Source: Pedobacter sp. Leaf194 (GTDB lineage Bacteria > Bacteroidota > Bacteroidia > Sphingobacteriales > Sphingobacteriaceae). From it: a stretch of 64,000 bases of DNA. Below the pieces are notes generated by a model. That model was not told where the DNA came from, searched no databases, and saw nothing but the letters and a program-made list of their open reading frames with translations. The stretch covers positions 124,001 through 188,000 of the forward strand of contig NZ_LMPU01000008.1 of the NCBI RefSeq assembly GCF_001423945.1, written 5' to 3'. How positions within the stretch are numbered: position 1 is the stretch's first letter; each line of letters begins with the position of its first letter. Shown here one piece after another: positions 9,718 through 20,098 of this stretch. The position numbers and the translations under genes were made by a program.

Positions 9718-10701
9718 CTATTTTTTATTTGGCCATTTCCAGTTCATTAAATCATCACTCCAAGCTAGTGCGATTGATGCATTTTTATCAAAATCACCTT
9801 CCTCTTCGGTCTTCGGTCCTGAACCGTGGAAAAACATTAGATATTTACCGAATCTGCTATTATTTTTAAGATTGATGACTGTACCAGCAGTTATCCGTCC
9901 TTTTGCCCAATCCCAATCTTTTTGACCAAGTGTAATTAGACTTCCCCAATCTTTCCAGGTTTTTAAATCTTTTGACTTTTTAATCGCTATTCCATTCTTG
10001 GGAGAATGAATTAAGATGTACTCCTTGTTTTCATAAAGTACGCATGCATTCTCTCCGGATTCGGTGTGACCGAAAAAATCCCATTTATGCAAATCATAAC
10101 TATATGACATACTAACGCCATTCTGTTTATAAAAGCACCAGTATTTACCTGGTTGGTTTTCGTCTTCAAGCAAGTAAGGGTCAATCATTCTTCCCATCTC
10201 TTTGAAAGATACTTCTGGCCCTTTTACCTTCATGAGTTCAGGCGTACTCCAATTTTCCAAATCCTTACTCCGCATTAAGTATAATCGGGCATCACCGTTT
10301 CCAAACCTAGGCATTTCGCTTACTTTGTAGTCGGGACGCGGATAGGTCTGTAAACATAGCACCCATTCATTTTTCACTTTAATCACGTTTCCAGGACTAC
10401 AAAAATCTAAGGACATGTCTCGTGGGGTAATGATTTTTATTGGGGACCATCTTTTTAGATCTTTAGATTTACTCATGGCGGTGTAAGAATATACATGCCC
10501 ATCTTCGGTACGAATTAAAGTAAAAAAAAGATACACCATACTATTTTCAAACAAAACGGCTGGATCTCTGTAAGCTGTTTTTTCATCACCCTTAAAAATT
10601 ATTGGGGACTTCAGATTATTTAAATAAGTATTTTGAGCAAAAACCATATTTACTGAAAATACCAGATAAGCAAAACAAAATATTTTAATCCTTCTATTCA
10701 T
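9718..10701 (-). CDS. secreted GH43-like beta-propeller protein
   Basis: A signal peptide of about 22 residues ends at VFAQ. Repeated propeller blades follow, each carrying the sugar-hydrolase phrase SKDLKRW / SKDLENW / SKDLKTW / SDDLMNW. A likely catalytic Asp lies in YRDPAVLF, and a second Asp lies in MIDPYLLED. The fold is that of clan GH-F/GH-J enzymes, but the sequence is not a standard GH43 and could belong to another propeller family. It sits three bases from the GH26 stop and one base before GH43, in the middle of the reverse operon. It is therefore expected to help degrade the same polymer. Confidence 0.65.
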   Translation of the reverse strand: MNRRIKIFCFAYLVFSVNMVFAQNTYLNNLKSPIIFKGDEKTAYRDPAVLFENSMVYLFFTLIRTEDGHVYSYTAMSKSKDLKRWSPIKIITPRDMSLDFCSPGNVIKVKNEWVLCLQTYPRPDYKVSEMPRFGNGDARLYLMRSKDLENWSTPELMKVKGPEVSFKEMGRMIDPYLLEDENQPGKYWCFYKQNGVSMSYSYDLHKWDFFGHTESGENACVLYENKEYILIHSPKNGIAIKKSKDLKTWKDWGSLITLGQKDWDWAKGRITAGTVINLKNNSRFGKYLMFFHGSGPKTEEEGDFDKNASIALAWSDDLMNWKWPNKK

Positions 10702-10704
10702 GTC

Positions 10705-11730
10705 TTATTTTTTTTTATGTTCTCTAATTTTAATAGGAAGCTTATTGAGCATAATCACTTGTTTAAAATCTGAAAAATCGCGGATTTTTTCTCTTGAATT
10801 TTGATCAAAAACCATTTTCCCCCAACTCATCATCCAGGCCCAGGGTTGATTTTTTAGTATTTCTTGGTTAGGCAAAACACTATGCTCGGTTAAGGCCAAA
10901 GGTTTTCCATTAGCCAGTTTTAACATTCTATCAAACCATTCCTGCGGATAGACGATGGCTTTGTTTTTTTGAGGATATATATCGCAGCCCAAAATATCCA
11001 CTGTATTTGTATTTGGATAATAATCTGCAACATCTTCCAAAGGCTTATCAGGTGTCCAGGCCCAAAGAATATTATTTAATTGGTGGTGGATCGTATAGTA
11101 ATTGTAGAGCTGATTCCATAACGCTTTAAAACCATCAGCACCTTTGCGATGTCCCCACCAAAACCACCCACCATTCATCTCATGATAAGGTCTAAATATT
11201 ACTGGAATCTTTGCCGCTTGAAGTTGTTTAAAATACACAGCAATTATATCCATTTGTGCACACCATTTTTTATACAAAGCTGTGCCTGGAGTAGTAAGTT
11301 CTTTCCATTGTGCATCCGTTAATTTACTAATGATACCACCTTCAAAGGGTGTTGGTTCACCCAAAAATGGATTCGCTTGATGATAGGAAAGTACAATAAT
11401 TGATCCTCTGGCATACTGTTTTTCAATTTCCGGGACCAATAGAGGGCGGTACTTAATATTATCGATATCATGTTTTTCGTCAGCAAAGCCAAAATCTCCC
11501 CCCCATATCGCAGGGTAAGAACCAGTTATTTTGTAAATACTATCGGTAGAAGTGGACATGCCTCCAATAATATTATGCATGCCGTAGAGTGTCTTTTTAT
11601 CCTTGATTCGATACAAGTATTGCAACAGCTCTTTAGCTTCTTTGGTGGCATTTTTATTCACTGGTACAACCTGCTGAGCGGAACAATTAAAAATCAATAA
11701 ACAAAAAGCAAATGCAAAATATTTTCCCAT
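10705..11730 (-). CDS. GH26 beta-mannanase
   Basis: This is an endo- or exo-acting beta-1,4-mannanase of family 26. FRPYHEMNGGWFWWG holds acid/base E184, and LALTEHS holds nucleophile E282, the hallmark pair of GH26. The N-terminus is a short signal sequence (MGKYF to about 20). A cysteine at 16 could allow lipidation, although the residues before it are not a clean lipobox. At 341 residues it is a single catalytic domain. It is the second GH26 of the operon, the other being the gene next to susD, so the two probably divide the work between surface and periplasm. Confidence 0.93.
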   Translation of the reverse strand: MGKYFAFAFCLLIFNCSAQQVVPVNKNATKEAKELLQYLYRIKDKKTLYGMHNIIGGMSTSTDSIYKITGSYPAIWGGDFGFADEKHDIDNIKYRPLLVPEIEKQYARGSIIVLSYHQANPFLGEPTPFEGGIISKLTDAQWKELTTPGTALYKKWCAQMDIIAVYFKQLQAAKIPVIFRPYHEMNGGWFWWGHRKGADGFKALWNQLYNYYTIHHQLNNILWAWTPDKPLEDVADYYPNTNTVDILGCDIYPQKNKAIVYPQEWFDRMLKLANGKPLALTEHSVLPNQEILKNQPWAWMMSWGKMVFDQNSREKIRDFSDFKQVIMLNKLPIKIREHKKK

Positions 11731-11737
11731 AATGTAT

Positions 11738-13291
11738 TTATTTCACGTTATTTTTAATCACTACCTTACTGTTTAAGTCCGTAAAAAATCCCTCACCGTT
11801 TTTTAAGCTTATCGCTTTCAACATTGTATTTGAGGGGGAAGCTTTACCATTAAAGTCCGTTATTGACAGATTTTTAAAATCGTTTACAACAATTGCATTT
11901 GTAAAAAACGCTGGCATACTTAATGGCCATTCCAATTTAAAATCCTTGATTTTTAAGCCTTCTACTTTTTGGGCATATAGACCAGGAATATCGTGGGCAA
12001 AAATCTGTTTCTCGGGATCCGATTGACCTCTTAAATCTATGTTTCCTCCTGCCACGCCATTTAGTTTACTGTTGGTAATTTTAAAGGTGATTTTCTCAAA
12101 AGAGAGGTCTTTTATAATGCTCTCATTTGTTCCGTAAATAAGCATCCCATTTTCACCTTCACAAATGATGTTATTAAAATTCACATTTTTTATCTGCCCC
12201 AATTTGGCTTCAGGGTTACCTCTAATCGCGGAGATGTGTATCGGCTCACCATTCCCCCACCAGTCGCCAGTATTCAGTTTAGTCTGAATGTAAACATTCG
12301 ACACAGTAATATTTTCTATATTCCCCTGATCTCTTAAAAAAATTCCAATTCCGCGGTTAGAATTGGTAATATTTATATTGCTAATTTGAATATTCCGTAC
12401 GTTATTTTGATCTAAAAACCCAATCCTTATTGCGCTTGAATTGGACTGCAGATTACAATTTGTTATAACAACATTTTCACAGTCTTTTTTATTTCTTTTA
12501 AAACCAGGAATTTCAAAATGATGGTCATATCCAACAATGGCTATTGCATCATCACCCGCTCTGATATCTGAATTACTAATAATTACATTGGAGCTGCTGG
12601 TTACATCAATTCCATCTGCATTTGGTACTAAAAGATTAGTCCACAATCTGATTCCATCGATCAGAACGCCATCACAATCTGCAATATGGAGGGTCCAGAA
12701 AGTAGAATTGGCGAGTGTTATATCCTTTACATTAACTTTTTTGCATTGGGAAAATATGACCATTTGGCGTGGTCGTGGTTCAATTGGTGTCACGGGGCCA
12801 TCACCTAAGCCACCGCTTTCCACCTTTCTATAGTTTTGTTTTTGGCGGGTGTAGCTATTGGTAGTGGAATCTATTTTTTTTGCTTTACCCCAATCAAAAA
12901 AAACTTTATCGTTACCGTCAATTTTCCCCATCCCAGTAATAGCCACATTCTGAGCATCATGGGTATAAAAAAGTCCATAATAATTTATGCCGTAGGTTTC
13001 TTTCTCATAGCTTTTGTAGTCTTTGATATTTGCGCTTCCCTTTAAAACTGCGCCAATTGCTAAATGAAAATCTACGTTGTTCTTTAGGGAAATTGTTCCG
13101 CTTAAAAATTCGCCTGAAGGAATATAAACCATTCCGCCACCTTTTGATGAACAGTCATCAATTGCTTTTTGAATAGCAATGGTATTGATCGTTTTTCCAT
13201 CGGCTACTGCACCGTAATCTTTAACATTATAAGTCTGCGCAGTGCTTTTAAAAGCCAGAAGTACAATAAAACAAGTGATGATCGTCTTCAT
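11738..13291 (-). CDS. GH28 polygalacturonase-like enzyme
   Basis: This is a secreted right-handed beta-helix enzyme of family 28, acting on galacturonan or rhamnogalacturonan. A signal peptide (about 1-18) precedes the pectate-lyase-superfamily start NVKDYGAVADGKT. The active-site region shows NADGID and the GDD of AGDDAIAI, followed by SAIRIG in place of the canonical RIK. Length is 517 residues. It sits seven bases from the downstream GH26 gene on the coding strand. A pectinase inside a mannan operon suggests that the locus handles a mixed plant cell-wall substrate. Confidence 0.88.
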   Translation of the reverse strand: MKTIITCFIVLLAFKSTAQTYNVKDYGAVADGKTINTIAIQKAIDDCSSKGGGMVYIPSGEFLSGTISLKNNVDFHLAIGAVLKGSANIKDYKSYEKETYGINYYGLFYTHDAQNVAITGMGKIDGNDKVFFDWGKAKKIDSTTNSYTRQKQNYRKVESGGLGDGPVTPIEPRPRQMVIFSQCKKVNVKDITLANSTFWTLHIADCDGVLIDGIRLWTNLLVPNADGIDVTSSSNVIISNSDIRAGDDAIAIVGYDHHFEIPGFKRNKKDCENVVITNCNLQSNSSAIRIGFLDQNNVRNIQISNINITNSNRGIGIFLRDQGNIENITVSNVYIQTKLNTGDWWGNGEPIHISAIRGNPEAKLGQIKNVNFNNIICEGENGMLIYGTNESIIKDLSFEKITFKITNSKLNGVAGGNIDLRGQSDPEKQIFAHDIPGLYAQKVEGLKIKDFKLEWPLSMPAFFTNAIVVNDFKNLSITDFNGKASPSNTMLKAISLKNGEGFFTDLNSKVVIKNNVK

Positions 13292-13437
13292 ATTTTTATT
13301 TATTAGCGATTAGATAGCATGTATAAACAATTCTATATTTTGGTTCTATTTGCTTCAATCCCTAGCTATTTTTATGTATAATCTTTTAATGAAAAAAGAT
13401 TATTGGGTACTTTATTTAATTTTTACGCTTAAAAATT

Positions 13438-14742
13438 TTAAGGATTGCCCCATACTTTAATTTCCCAGACAGAGGCGGTTCGATCTTCTGAGTTGTTGAT
13501 AGAAAGTCTGATGAAATTGGCTTTAATATCGACCTCGTTAAACATATTTGGATAGGCTTGAACTGCTTGTTGGGTATGATCGGCGATGGTTGTCCAGTTC
13601 TGGTTATCTTTGGAATACTCCAGTTTAAAGGTATGCCACTTATCAGGGTACTCGAAATCTATCTCTATTTGTTTAATCTGCCTTTCTGCGCCTAAATTAA
13701 TAGAAAGCTGACCTTTTTGATTTACTTCAGTTGTCCATCGGGTATCGTTTTTACCGTCTACGGCATACATCGCCCTGTGGGTAAGTCGCTCTGTGTTAGC
13801 AAAAGTTTCAGCGTTAAGTGCGAAGTTTATCATCTTAGGCTTAATGCCTAAAGTTTTGGGTAAATCATTTATTAACTGTGTGAGTTGAATTTTTCCATTT
13901 CTATCAAAAGTAATCTCGCTCATGCAGGTAAACCTGAATGAGCAAGGATTTGATGAATCTGGATCCTGGCGGTGGTAGAAGATAAACCATCTGCCATTAA
14001 GTTCAATTACAGAATTATGCCCAGGGCCTAAAATGCCTTCTGCTTCATTGGTCGCCAACACGATACCATTATCTATGGATGTGTATGGCCCATCAATATT
14101 TTTTGATACCGCATATTTAATGTTGTAACTCCTTTGCCAGCACCTTCCCCCTGCCCACATCAGGTAATATAACCCATCTTTGTGCAGCATGTAAGGCGCT
14201 TCTGTAAAATCAAAGAGTGTTCCTTTTAAAGGTATTTTCTTCTCCACCTTGACTAAGTAATCCGGTGATTTTAGATCATTATTCATCTCGAAAAGTTCTT
14301 TGGAAGCAGAAATCACAAAGGTCTTACCCGAAACAGGGTCTATAAAGGGCTCTAAATCGAAGCCTCCAATATGATTCATTTGTTTAAAAGGGCCAGTCGG
14401 TGTATCTCCTTTGTAAGCGTAGCCGGAATAGTCTACTGAATTTTGTCTGTAGAGATAGTATTTACCGTCTTTACCTTTACTCACTGCTGGCGCCCAGACA
14501 GTTTCGTTTGGTAATCCTTCCACTTTCTCTGCTTTCCAAACCACCAAATCATCAGAAACCCAAACTAAAGTTTGCCCGTCATTACCGAACTCTCCATAGC
14601 CATCTGTTGTAACATACAAATAGTATTTACCATTAAATTTTTTAATGCTTGGATCAGCATAATAACCAGGAATAACAGGATTTTGGGAATAGCCAAAAAA
14701 TGCAATACTGAGTAATGAGAGTAGTAAGTATAAGGTTTTCAT
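13438..14742 (-). CDS. GH43 glycosidase with C-terminal discoidin domain
   Basis: This second GH43 has the same layout as the one at 8253-9716. A signal peptide ends at YSQ (20). Catalytic base D30 lies in PGYYADPS, TEAPYMLHK carries the likely acid Glu, and GPGHNSVIE is the conserved propeller closure. Residues from about 300 form an F5/8C domain (YAVDGKNDTRW, FIRLSINN). It begins six bases after the epimerase stop. The two GH43 genes are diverged paralogues, so they probably act on different side chains of the same polymer. Confidence 0.88.
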   Translation of the reverse strand: MKTLYLLLSLLSIAFFGYSQNPVIPGYYADPSIKKFNGKYYLYVTTDGYGEFGNDGQTLVWVSDDLVVWKAEKVEGLPNETVWAPAVSKGKDGKYYLYRQNSVDYSGYAYKGDTPTGPFKQMNHIGGFDLEPFIDPVSGKTFVISASKELFEMNNDLKSPDYLVKVEKKIPLKGTLFDFTEAPYMLHKDGLYYLMWAGGRCWQRSYNIKYAVSKNIDGPYTSIDNGIVLATNEAEGILGPGHNSVIELNGRWFIFYHRQDPDSSNPCSFRFTCMSEITFDRNGKIQLTQLINDLPKTLGIKPKMINFALNAETFANTERLTHRAMYAVDGKNDTRWTTEVNQKGQLSINLGAERQIKQIEIDFEYPDKWHTFKLEYSKDNQNWTTIADHTQQAVQAYPNMFNEVDIKANFIRLSINNSEDRTASVWEIKVWGNP

Positions 14743-14748
14743 CGGGTA

Positions 14749-15942
14749 TTAATTTATTTTTTCTAACCGGGTAATCACTTCAATACAGGCTCTGCTATTA
14801 TGGTAAGGGCATTTCCAAAAACCTGCCTTATCTTCACCCTGCATTAATGATAAGTCTTTATTTATACCCCAAAACCATTCACCATTTTCATAATCTATGA
14901 TATACCTTTTTGTAAAATCCCAAATGGATAAAAAGCTATTAAGAAATTTCTGGTCCTTACTAATTTGAAAAGCATTTAAAAATCCGACCATTGCTTCGGC
15001 TTGCACCCACCAATGTTTCTCGGATACCTTCTTATTCTCAAGTAGATCCAGTTCATAAATCATGGAACCAGTTTGATCAATTCCATCAATAGCGGCATTT
15101 GCAATTTCTAGCGCTAACTGTTCAAACTGGTGAATTAACTTTTGCTCACCAATAATTTGGGCAGCTTCCAGCATTAACCAGGATGCCTCAATATCGTGGC
15201 CGTAGGAAATGATGTCGTAATCAGATTTCCATTTAACATCAAAAAAAAGAATTAAATGTTTGGTCCTTTGATTTAAAATATGCTGATCAAATAGCTGTAA
15301 AAGATTAATTATTTTAGATTTTAATTGCTCATCGCTCCAGTGTCTATACAAATTGGTGTAGGCTTCCAAAATGTGGAGATGGGTATTCATTGTTTTCTTT
15401 TCGTTAGCATCCTTATCACTCAAACGCAGATCTTCTATATCTTTCCAATCGCGGGTTAAAGCCTCCAGATAGCCGCCGTTTTCGAGGTCAAAACTATGCT
15501 TTTCGATATCATTAAAAAGAGAAATTGCCATCCTCAGGGCTTGTTGATGTTTGGATGCTTTGTAAAATTCTGTTAAGCCATAGATTGCAAAAGAAATGGC
15601 ATAAATCTGCTTTTTAGTATCTAAAGGTTTTCCAAAAGCATCCAAAGACCAATAAACTCCCCCCATTTCTTTATCTATGAAATGATCACACAGGTAATTA
15701 AAACTTCTTTCCGCTAATTTTAAGTAGTTTAGATCTTGATTAAAATTATAACCTGCAGAAAAAGACCATAGAATCCGAGCGTTTAGAACCGCCCCTTTTG
15801 GTGCATTCTCAATGATTATATTGTTATGATCAATTGCGCCAAAGAAACCACCGTTGATATTATCAACAGTGTAGGTTTCCCAATAAGTAAAAATTGATTT
15901 TAACTCGGCTTCAAATTCACTGGTCAATTCTTTATGCATCAT
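14749..15942 (-). CDS. cellobiose/mannobiose 2-epimerase
   Basis: This cytoplasmic N-acylglucosamine/cellobiose 2-epimerase family enzyme converts beta-1,4-mannobiose to 4-O-mannosyl-glucose. The (alpha/alpha)6 barrel signature residues are visible: YGHDIEASW, KHWWVQAEAM and CPYHNSRA, which supply the catalytic and binding histidines. Length is 397 residues and there is no signal peptide. It lies directly upstream of GH43 and 27 bases downstream of the GH130 phosphorylase. Epimerase plus GH130 is the known phosphorolytic mannobiose pathway described from Bacteroides and Ruminococcus, which supports mannobiose rather than cellobiose as the natural substrate. Confidence 0.9.
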   Translation of the reverse strand: MMHKELTSEFEAELKSIFTYWETYTVDNINGGFFGAIDHNNIIIENAPKGAVLNARILWSFSAGYNFNQDLNYLKLAERSFNYLCDHFIDKEMGGVYWSLDAFGKPLDTKKQIYAISFAIYGLTEFYKASKHQQALRMAISLFNDIEKHSFDLENGGYLEALTRDWKDIEDLRLSDKDANEKKTMNTHLHILEAYTNLYRHWSDEQLKSKIINLLQLFDQHILNQRTKHLILFFDVKWKSDYDIISYGHDIEASWLMLEAAQIIGEQKLIHQFEQLALEIANAAIDGIDQTGSMIYELDLLENKKVSEKHWWVQAEAMVGFLNAFQISKDQKFLNSFLSIWDFTKRYIIDYENGEWFWGINKDLSLMQGEDKAGFWKCPYHNSRACIEVITRLEKIN

Positions 15943-15969
15943 CTGTTAAATTCATAGATTAAATTCCAA

Positions 15970-17193
15970 TTAATCACCACTACTGAGAATTTGGACATCT
16001 AACGTTTGTGATTTCTCTAATTCTATAGTTTGCTTATTTTTGGTAATCAAATTATTGATTGCCTTGACCGAATTGGCGGAACTCAAACCGTCTTCTGGTG
16101 TATTGAGGCAATAATCCAACAGTTGTGAAATTGTGGATGTCGCAACATGCATACGGGTATCGGAGGATGCGTAATATATAAACACATCGCCGTTATCATC
16201 TGCAATCCAACCGTTTGTAAAAACTACATTAGACACATCACCTATCCTCTCCACACCTTCCGGTGCAATAAAATATCCACCTGGTTTGTGTATTACTTTA
16301 GTAAGATCATGTAAATCTGTTATAAACATGTATAAAACATAGCGTAATCCGGCTGCTGTATTTCTAACGCCATGAGCCAAATGCAACCAACCTTTTTTAG
16401 TTTTAATTGGCGTAGGCCCCTGTCCGTTTTTTGCTTCATAAACAGTATGATACTCTTTGCCGTATAAAATGTGCTCAACAGCTACCTCAGCATTTTCCAT
16501 TGTTTTGGAAAGTCCAAAACCAATGCCGCCGCCTTTACCAGCTTCTATAAAAGAATCTTGAGGGCGGGTGTAAAAAGCATATTGGCCATCGACAAATTCA
16601 GGATGTAATACTACGTTTCTTTGTTGAGGAGAAGGTGTTTTTAAATCTGGTAAGCGCTCCCACTTTTTCAAATCTTTGGTTCTAATGATACCACACTGCG
16701 CTACCGCAGCTGTCTGATCTCCAGCCAAAGCGTTTGGATCTTTCTTCTCTGTACAGAATAAGCCATATATATAGCCATCAGCATGATGAGTTAAGCGCAT
16801 ATCGTAGACATTTGTGTCGGCATGATCATAACTATCAAATACGATTGGGGAAGCCCAGAATTTGAAGTTATCAATACCATTTTCACTTTCAGCAACGGCA
16901 AAAAAAGATTTTCTATCTGAGCCTTCAACGCGTAAAACTAATATGTATTTCTGTTCAAATTTTATGGCACCTGCATTAAAGGTTGCATTAACTCCTATTC
17001 GCTCCATTAGAAAAGGATTACTTTTCTCTTCGAAATCATATCTCCAATCCAGTGGAATATGTGCAGCGGTAATGACAGGATTTTTATATCTATCAAAAAT
17101 CCCGTTCCCTAATTCCTCCTTTTCATTTTTTTGATTGATGAGTGCCTGATGATTCTGTTGTAGCTTTGCCAGGCGGTCTTTAAAATTTGTCAT
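15970..17193 (-). CDS. GH130 4-O-beta-mannosyl-glucose phosphorylase
   Basis: This cytoplasmic phosphorylase splits mannosyl-glucose with phosphate to mannose-1-phosphate and glucose. The protein starts with an alpha-helical extension followed by [14 protein letters not shown] and [10 protein letters not shown]. It contains the Asp-rich [11 protein letters not shown] segment and the Arg/His phosphate-pocket residues ([11 protein letters not shown]) of GH130 subfamily 1. Its 407-residue length fits that subfamily. Adjacent genes are the 2-epimerase and, 200 bases upstream, a GPH symporter, so the intracellular steps of mannan use are grouped. It is most likely the mannosylglucose type rather than the mannosyl-N-acetylglucosamine type because of the epimerase partner. 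Confidence 0.92.
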   Translation of the reverse strand: MTNFKDRLAKLQQNHQALINQKNEKEELGNGIFDRYKNPVITAAHIPLDWRYDFEEKSNPFLMERIGVNATFNAGAIKFEQKYILVLRVEGSDRKSFFAVAESENGIDNFKFWASPIVFDSYDHADTNVYDMRLTHHADGYIYGLFCTEKKDPNALAGDQTAAVAQCGIIRTKDLKKWERLPDLKTPSPQQRNVVLHPEFVDGQYAFYTRPQDSFIEAGKGGGIGFGLSKTMENAEVAVEHILYGKEYHTVYEAKNGQGPTPIKTKKGWLHLAHGVRNTAAGLRYVLYMFITDLHDLTKVIHKPGGYFIAPEGVERIGDVSNVVFTNGWIADDNGDVFIYYASSDTRMHVATSTISQLLDYCLNTPEDGLSSANSVKAINNLITKNKQTIELEKSQTLDVQILSSGD

Positions 17194-17391
17194 CTTATTT
17201 TATTTGATTTTTTGTTGATCTATCTTAAATTGAATTTTAATAATGCTATTGCGGTTTCTGGAAAGGTATTACTTACTTTTTTTTGCTTAAAAAAATATTT
17301 TTTAGGGAATCTAACTTAAACCTCATTAGCGGTTACGCCTAAAATATCGAGTTGCAAAGAGCTAATTAACCCCAGGATGTATTCATGGCAT

Positions 17392-18798
17392 TTAAACATG
17401 GTCCGCTTCTTTATTACGCCTTTGTGATAATTCATCGCTTACAGTGATCATAAAAGAGTCGCTGAGCTTATAAAAGGCAATAAATATTGCGGAAAGAAGT
17501 GCTCCCGCTGCTGGAATAAGGCTCATCATCATTCTTATGCCCGTTTGTGCCTGTTCAGTTTGCATGACATTAGCTTTAAATCCATAGAGAGCCAAGAGCC
17601 AACCTGTTAAAGCGCCACCAAGTGTCCATCCTAGTTTTTGGGACATAGAAGAAGAGGAGAAAATTAGACCTGTCGCCCTTCTTCCGGTTTTCCATTCAGA
17701 ATAGTCTGCAATATCTGCATACATAGACCATAGTAAAGGAAAAATTATTCCCGCACAAATACTGATTAAGAATTGAAAACCGAATATCAGCAATAGATTA
17801 TCCTCTTTAAAAAAGAAGAAAATTGCGCTTAGTACACAGGCAATGACCATTGCATACATAAAGGTGTTTTTTTTACCAATTTTGTCAGAAACAGTTTTGG
17901 CTAATATTACGCCCACAATATTTGCCGCCTGGCCTAATACCAGGTAGAGGGTACTGTAATTAATAATAATTCTTACAAGTGGTAGCTCAAACGCCTGTTG
18001 ATTCTGGAAATAATATTTAAAATAAAATATTGTGGAACCATCTCTTAATGAGTTGAATATGAGTGTGGAAATTCCAGCTCCTAAGAGTATAAACCAAGGC
18101 TTATTTTGGGCTAAATTCTTTAAATCATCTTTTAATGATGTTTTTTGTTCTTTAGGTGGGCTGATTCGTTCACGGGTCCAGGCAAAAGTAAAATAGAAAA
18201 GAACAACTGCAATCACAGCATAAATCATCATCGAAAATTGCCAACCTTGTTGAATGCCCGGTATGCCAGAACCCGTTTTACTGAGTGCGGTCACCAGAGG
18301 TTCTGCCGTTGCCAGTACTAAAATACTTCCAGCAAATGCGAATACAAATCTATAGGTGGAAAGTGTGGTACGCTCTTTAATATTGGAGGTCATAACACCC
18401 ATTAACGAGGCATATGGAACGTTTATGGCTGAGTATACCATCATCATAAGTGTGTAAGTAACATATGCATAAATAACCTTCCCCGATAAACTCAATGCAG
18501 GTGTAGTGAAAGTTAACACACCAACAATACCAAAAGGCACTGCTACAAATAATAAATAAGGACGAAATTTACCCCATTTCGTACTGGTGCGGTCCGAAAG
18601 GATTCCAATAACAGGATCCAGTCCCGTATCCCAGATGCGCGTAATTAAAAACATAGTACCCACAACTGCCGCAGAAATACCAAAAACATCTGTATAAAAA
18701 AAAAGCAGGTATACTGAGAATATTTTCCAAAACATGGAAGATGCAAAATCTCCAAAACCATAACCAACTTTTTCTTTGAAACTTAATTTTTCAACCAT
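17392..18798 (-). CDS. GPH-family (MFS) sugar:cation symporter
   Basis: This inner-membrane transporter of the glycoside-pentoside-hexuronide family has about twelve hydrophobic helices. It shows the family landmarks VGYGFGDFASSMFW at the N-terminus, DPVIGILSDRT, and ADIADYSEWKTGRR in the central loop. I chose the ATG at 18798 (MVEKLSFKEK) because family members start just before this motif. An upstream ATG at 18858 would add 20 unrelated residues and overlap the GH26 gene. It probably imports mannobiose or short manno-oligosaccharides for the epimerase and GH130. The upstream GH26 ends about 30 bases before the chosen start. Confidence 0.9.
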   Translation of the reverse strand: MVEKLSFKEKVGYGFGDFASSMFWKIFSVYLLFFYTDVFGISAAVVGTMFLITRIWDTGLDPVIGILSDRTSTKWGKFRPYLLFVAVPFGIVGVLTFTTPALSLSGKVIYAYVTYTLMMMVYSAINVPYASLMGVMTSNIKERTTLSTYRFVFAFAGSILVLATAEPLVTALSKTGSGIPGIQQGWQFSMMIYAVIAVVLFYFTFAWTRERISPPKEQKTSLKDDLKNLAQNKPWFILLGAGISTLIFNSLRDGSTIFYFKYYFQNQQAFELPLVRIIINYSTLYLVLGQAANIVGVILAKTVSDKIGKKNTFMYAMVIACVLSAIFFFFKEDNLLLIFGFQFLISICAGIIFPLLWSMYADIADYSEWKTGRRATGLIFSSSSMSQKLGWTLGGALTGWLLALYGFKANVMQTEQAQTGIRMMMSLIPAAGALLSAIFIAFYKLSDSFMITVSDELSQRRNKEADHV

Positions 18799-18829
18799 AT
18801 TAAAATTTAAGAAATTTGTACTATTCAGT

Positions 18830-19984
18830 TTATTTGTAAAGGTTTTGTTTAGCGACATCTTTCATAAATAACGTATTGGGTGCCTGATAAAACCTGATAA
18901 AATCTGGCGAGGATGGATGTCCTGAGTAAGGTCCGAAATAATGAAATTTCTTTTCTTTTTCCATCCAGCCGTGATTTCTCCAAACCAAAACATAAGAAAT
19001 TTTAAAGTCTTTTATCACATCCAATAGCGCACTGGTCCACCAGTCTTTGTCTGCCACCGTTTCAAATCCTGTTTCTGCAAAAGCGGGAATTTTGTGATGT
19101 GCTTTTGCAAAAGAATCTAAAATGCTTAATCCATTTCTAATTTGTTTTCTAAACTTTTCTTTAGAATCTTTTAAATCTGTCTGCGTTGGATTTGGCTTAC
19201 TGAACTGATAATTATCGAAACTTACCATATCCACATATTTATCACCAGGATAGCGTTCTGCATACTCTTCAGCAGTTTGAAAGCTATTAGTATTATACAT
19301 GTAAATGAGGTTATGCAACCCTACAGTATCCTTTAAATAATTGACCGTGTACTTAAATAACTCCATGTACTCCTCTTTAGTGGCAGAATCTTTTCCCCAC
19401 CAAAACCAGCCACCATTTAGTTCGTGATAGGGTCTAAAAAGGATTGGGATTTGTTTACCATCACTTCCCTTTAATGTTTTAATAAAATTAGCTACATTTT
19501 TCAGCCATTTTTGATAGGTTTCAAATTCTTTTCCACCAGGTAAAACAGCAGAAACCGCGCTGGTATTATCCCATGCCGAACCTTTAGTAACCGGATTATC
19601 TACATGCCAGCTAATGGTATTCACACCACCCATATCATAAACTTGCTTTATATAGGCCCGGATTTTATCAAAAGGAATACCGTCTAAATTTTTATCGGCA
19701 TTATATTCTATTTTACCTAAATCCCAACCAAAAACTGCAGGATAATCTTTTACCACGTCATATACATCGCTTCTTTTCCCGTCCGATGTTTTCCACTCAA
19801 CCCCATATGCCAGGTCATCTTGATGGCCAAACATTACGCCTTTAGCAGCCAATTTCTGGAGATTACTGTAAAGATTTCTAGTTTCTAAAGTTGCCTTATG
19901 ATCTATAGGTTCATTTTTCTGAGCAAATGAAAGATTAGTAATCACGGCAAAAAAAACTGTAATCAATAAATTTTTAATTTTCAT
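18830..19984 (-). CDS. GH26 beta-mannanase
   Basis: A signal peptide (about 1-22, SFAQ) precedes a GH26 catalytic domain. Acid/base E188 lies in FRPYHELNGGWFWWG and nucleophile E304 in PAFAETGFE. At 384 residues it is longer than the second GH26 of the operon and only distantly similar to it. It is the first enzyme after susD, separated from it by a perfect hairpin at 20099-20123. In mannan loci the first GH26 after susCD is often a surface endo- or mannobiose-producing enzyme, so mannobiose release for the transporter next door is the natural role. Exact product size cannot be read from the sequence. Confidence 0.94.
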   Translation of the reverse strand: MKIKNLLITVFFAVITNLSFAQKNEPIDHKATLETRNLYSNLQKLAAKGVMFGHQDDLAYGVEWKTSDGKRSDVYDVVKDYPAVFGWDLGKIEYNADKNLDGIPFDKIRAYIKQVYDMGGVNTISWHVDNPVTKGSAWDNTSAVSAVLPGGKEFETYQKWLKNVANFIKTLKGSDGKQIPILFRPYHELNGGWFWWGKDSATKEEYMELFKYTVNYLKDTVGLHNLIYMYNTNSFQTAEEYAERYPGDKYVDMVSFDNYQFSKPNPTQTDLKDSKEKFRKQIRNGLSILDSFAKAHHKIPAFAETGFETVADKDWWTSALLDVIKDFKISYVLVWRNHGWMEKEKKFHYFGPYSGHPSSPDFIRFYQAPNTLFMKDVAKQNLYK

Positions 19985-20098
19985 TAGGTATTTCTTTCTA
20001 GATTAAACAGCGACTTTTTTTTAATTCAAACTTATAAAACATTTACTCCAGATTCTTCCAATTCAGATCGTATCAATAAAATTAACTTAGGATAATGA

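Noticed and set aside
18799..18858. Upstream ATG of the GPH symporter
   Set aside because: The extra 20 residues do not resemble family N-termini, and the frame overlaps the GH26 gene. The start at 18798 matches the family motif.
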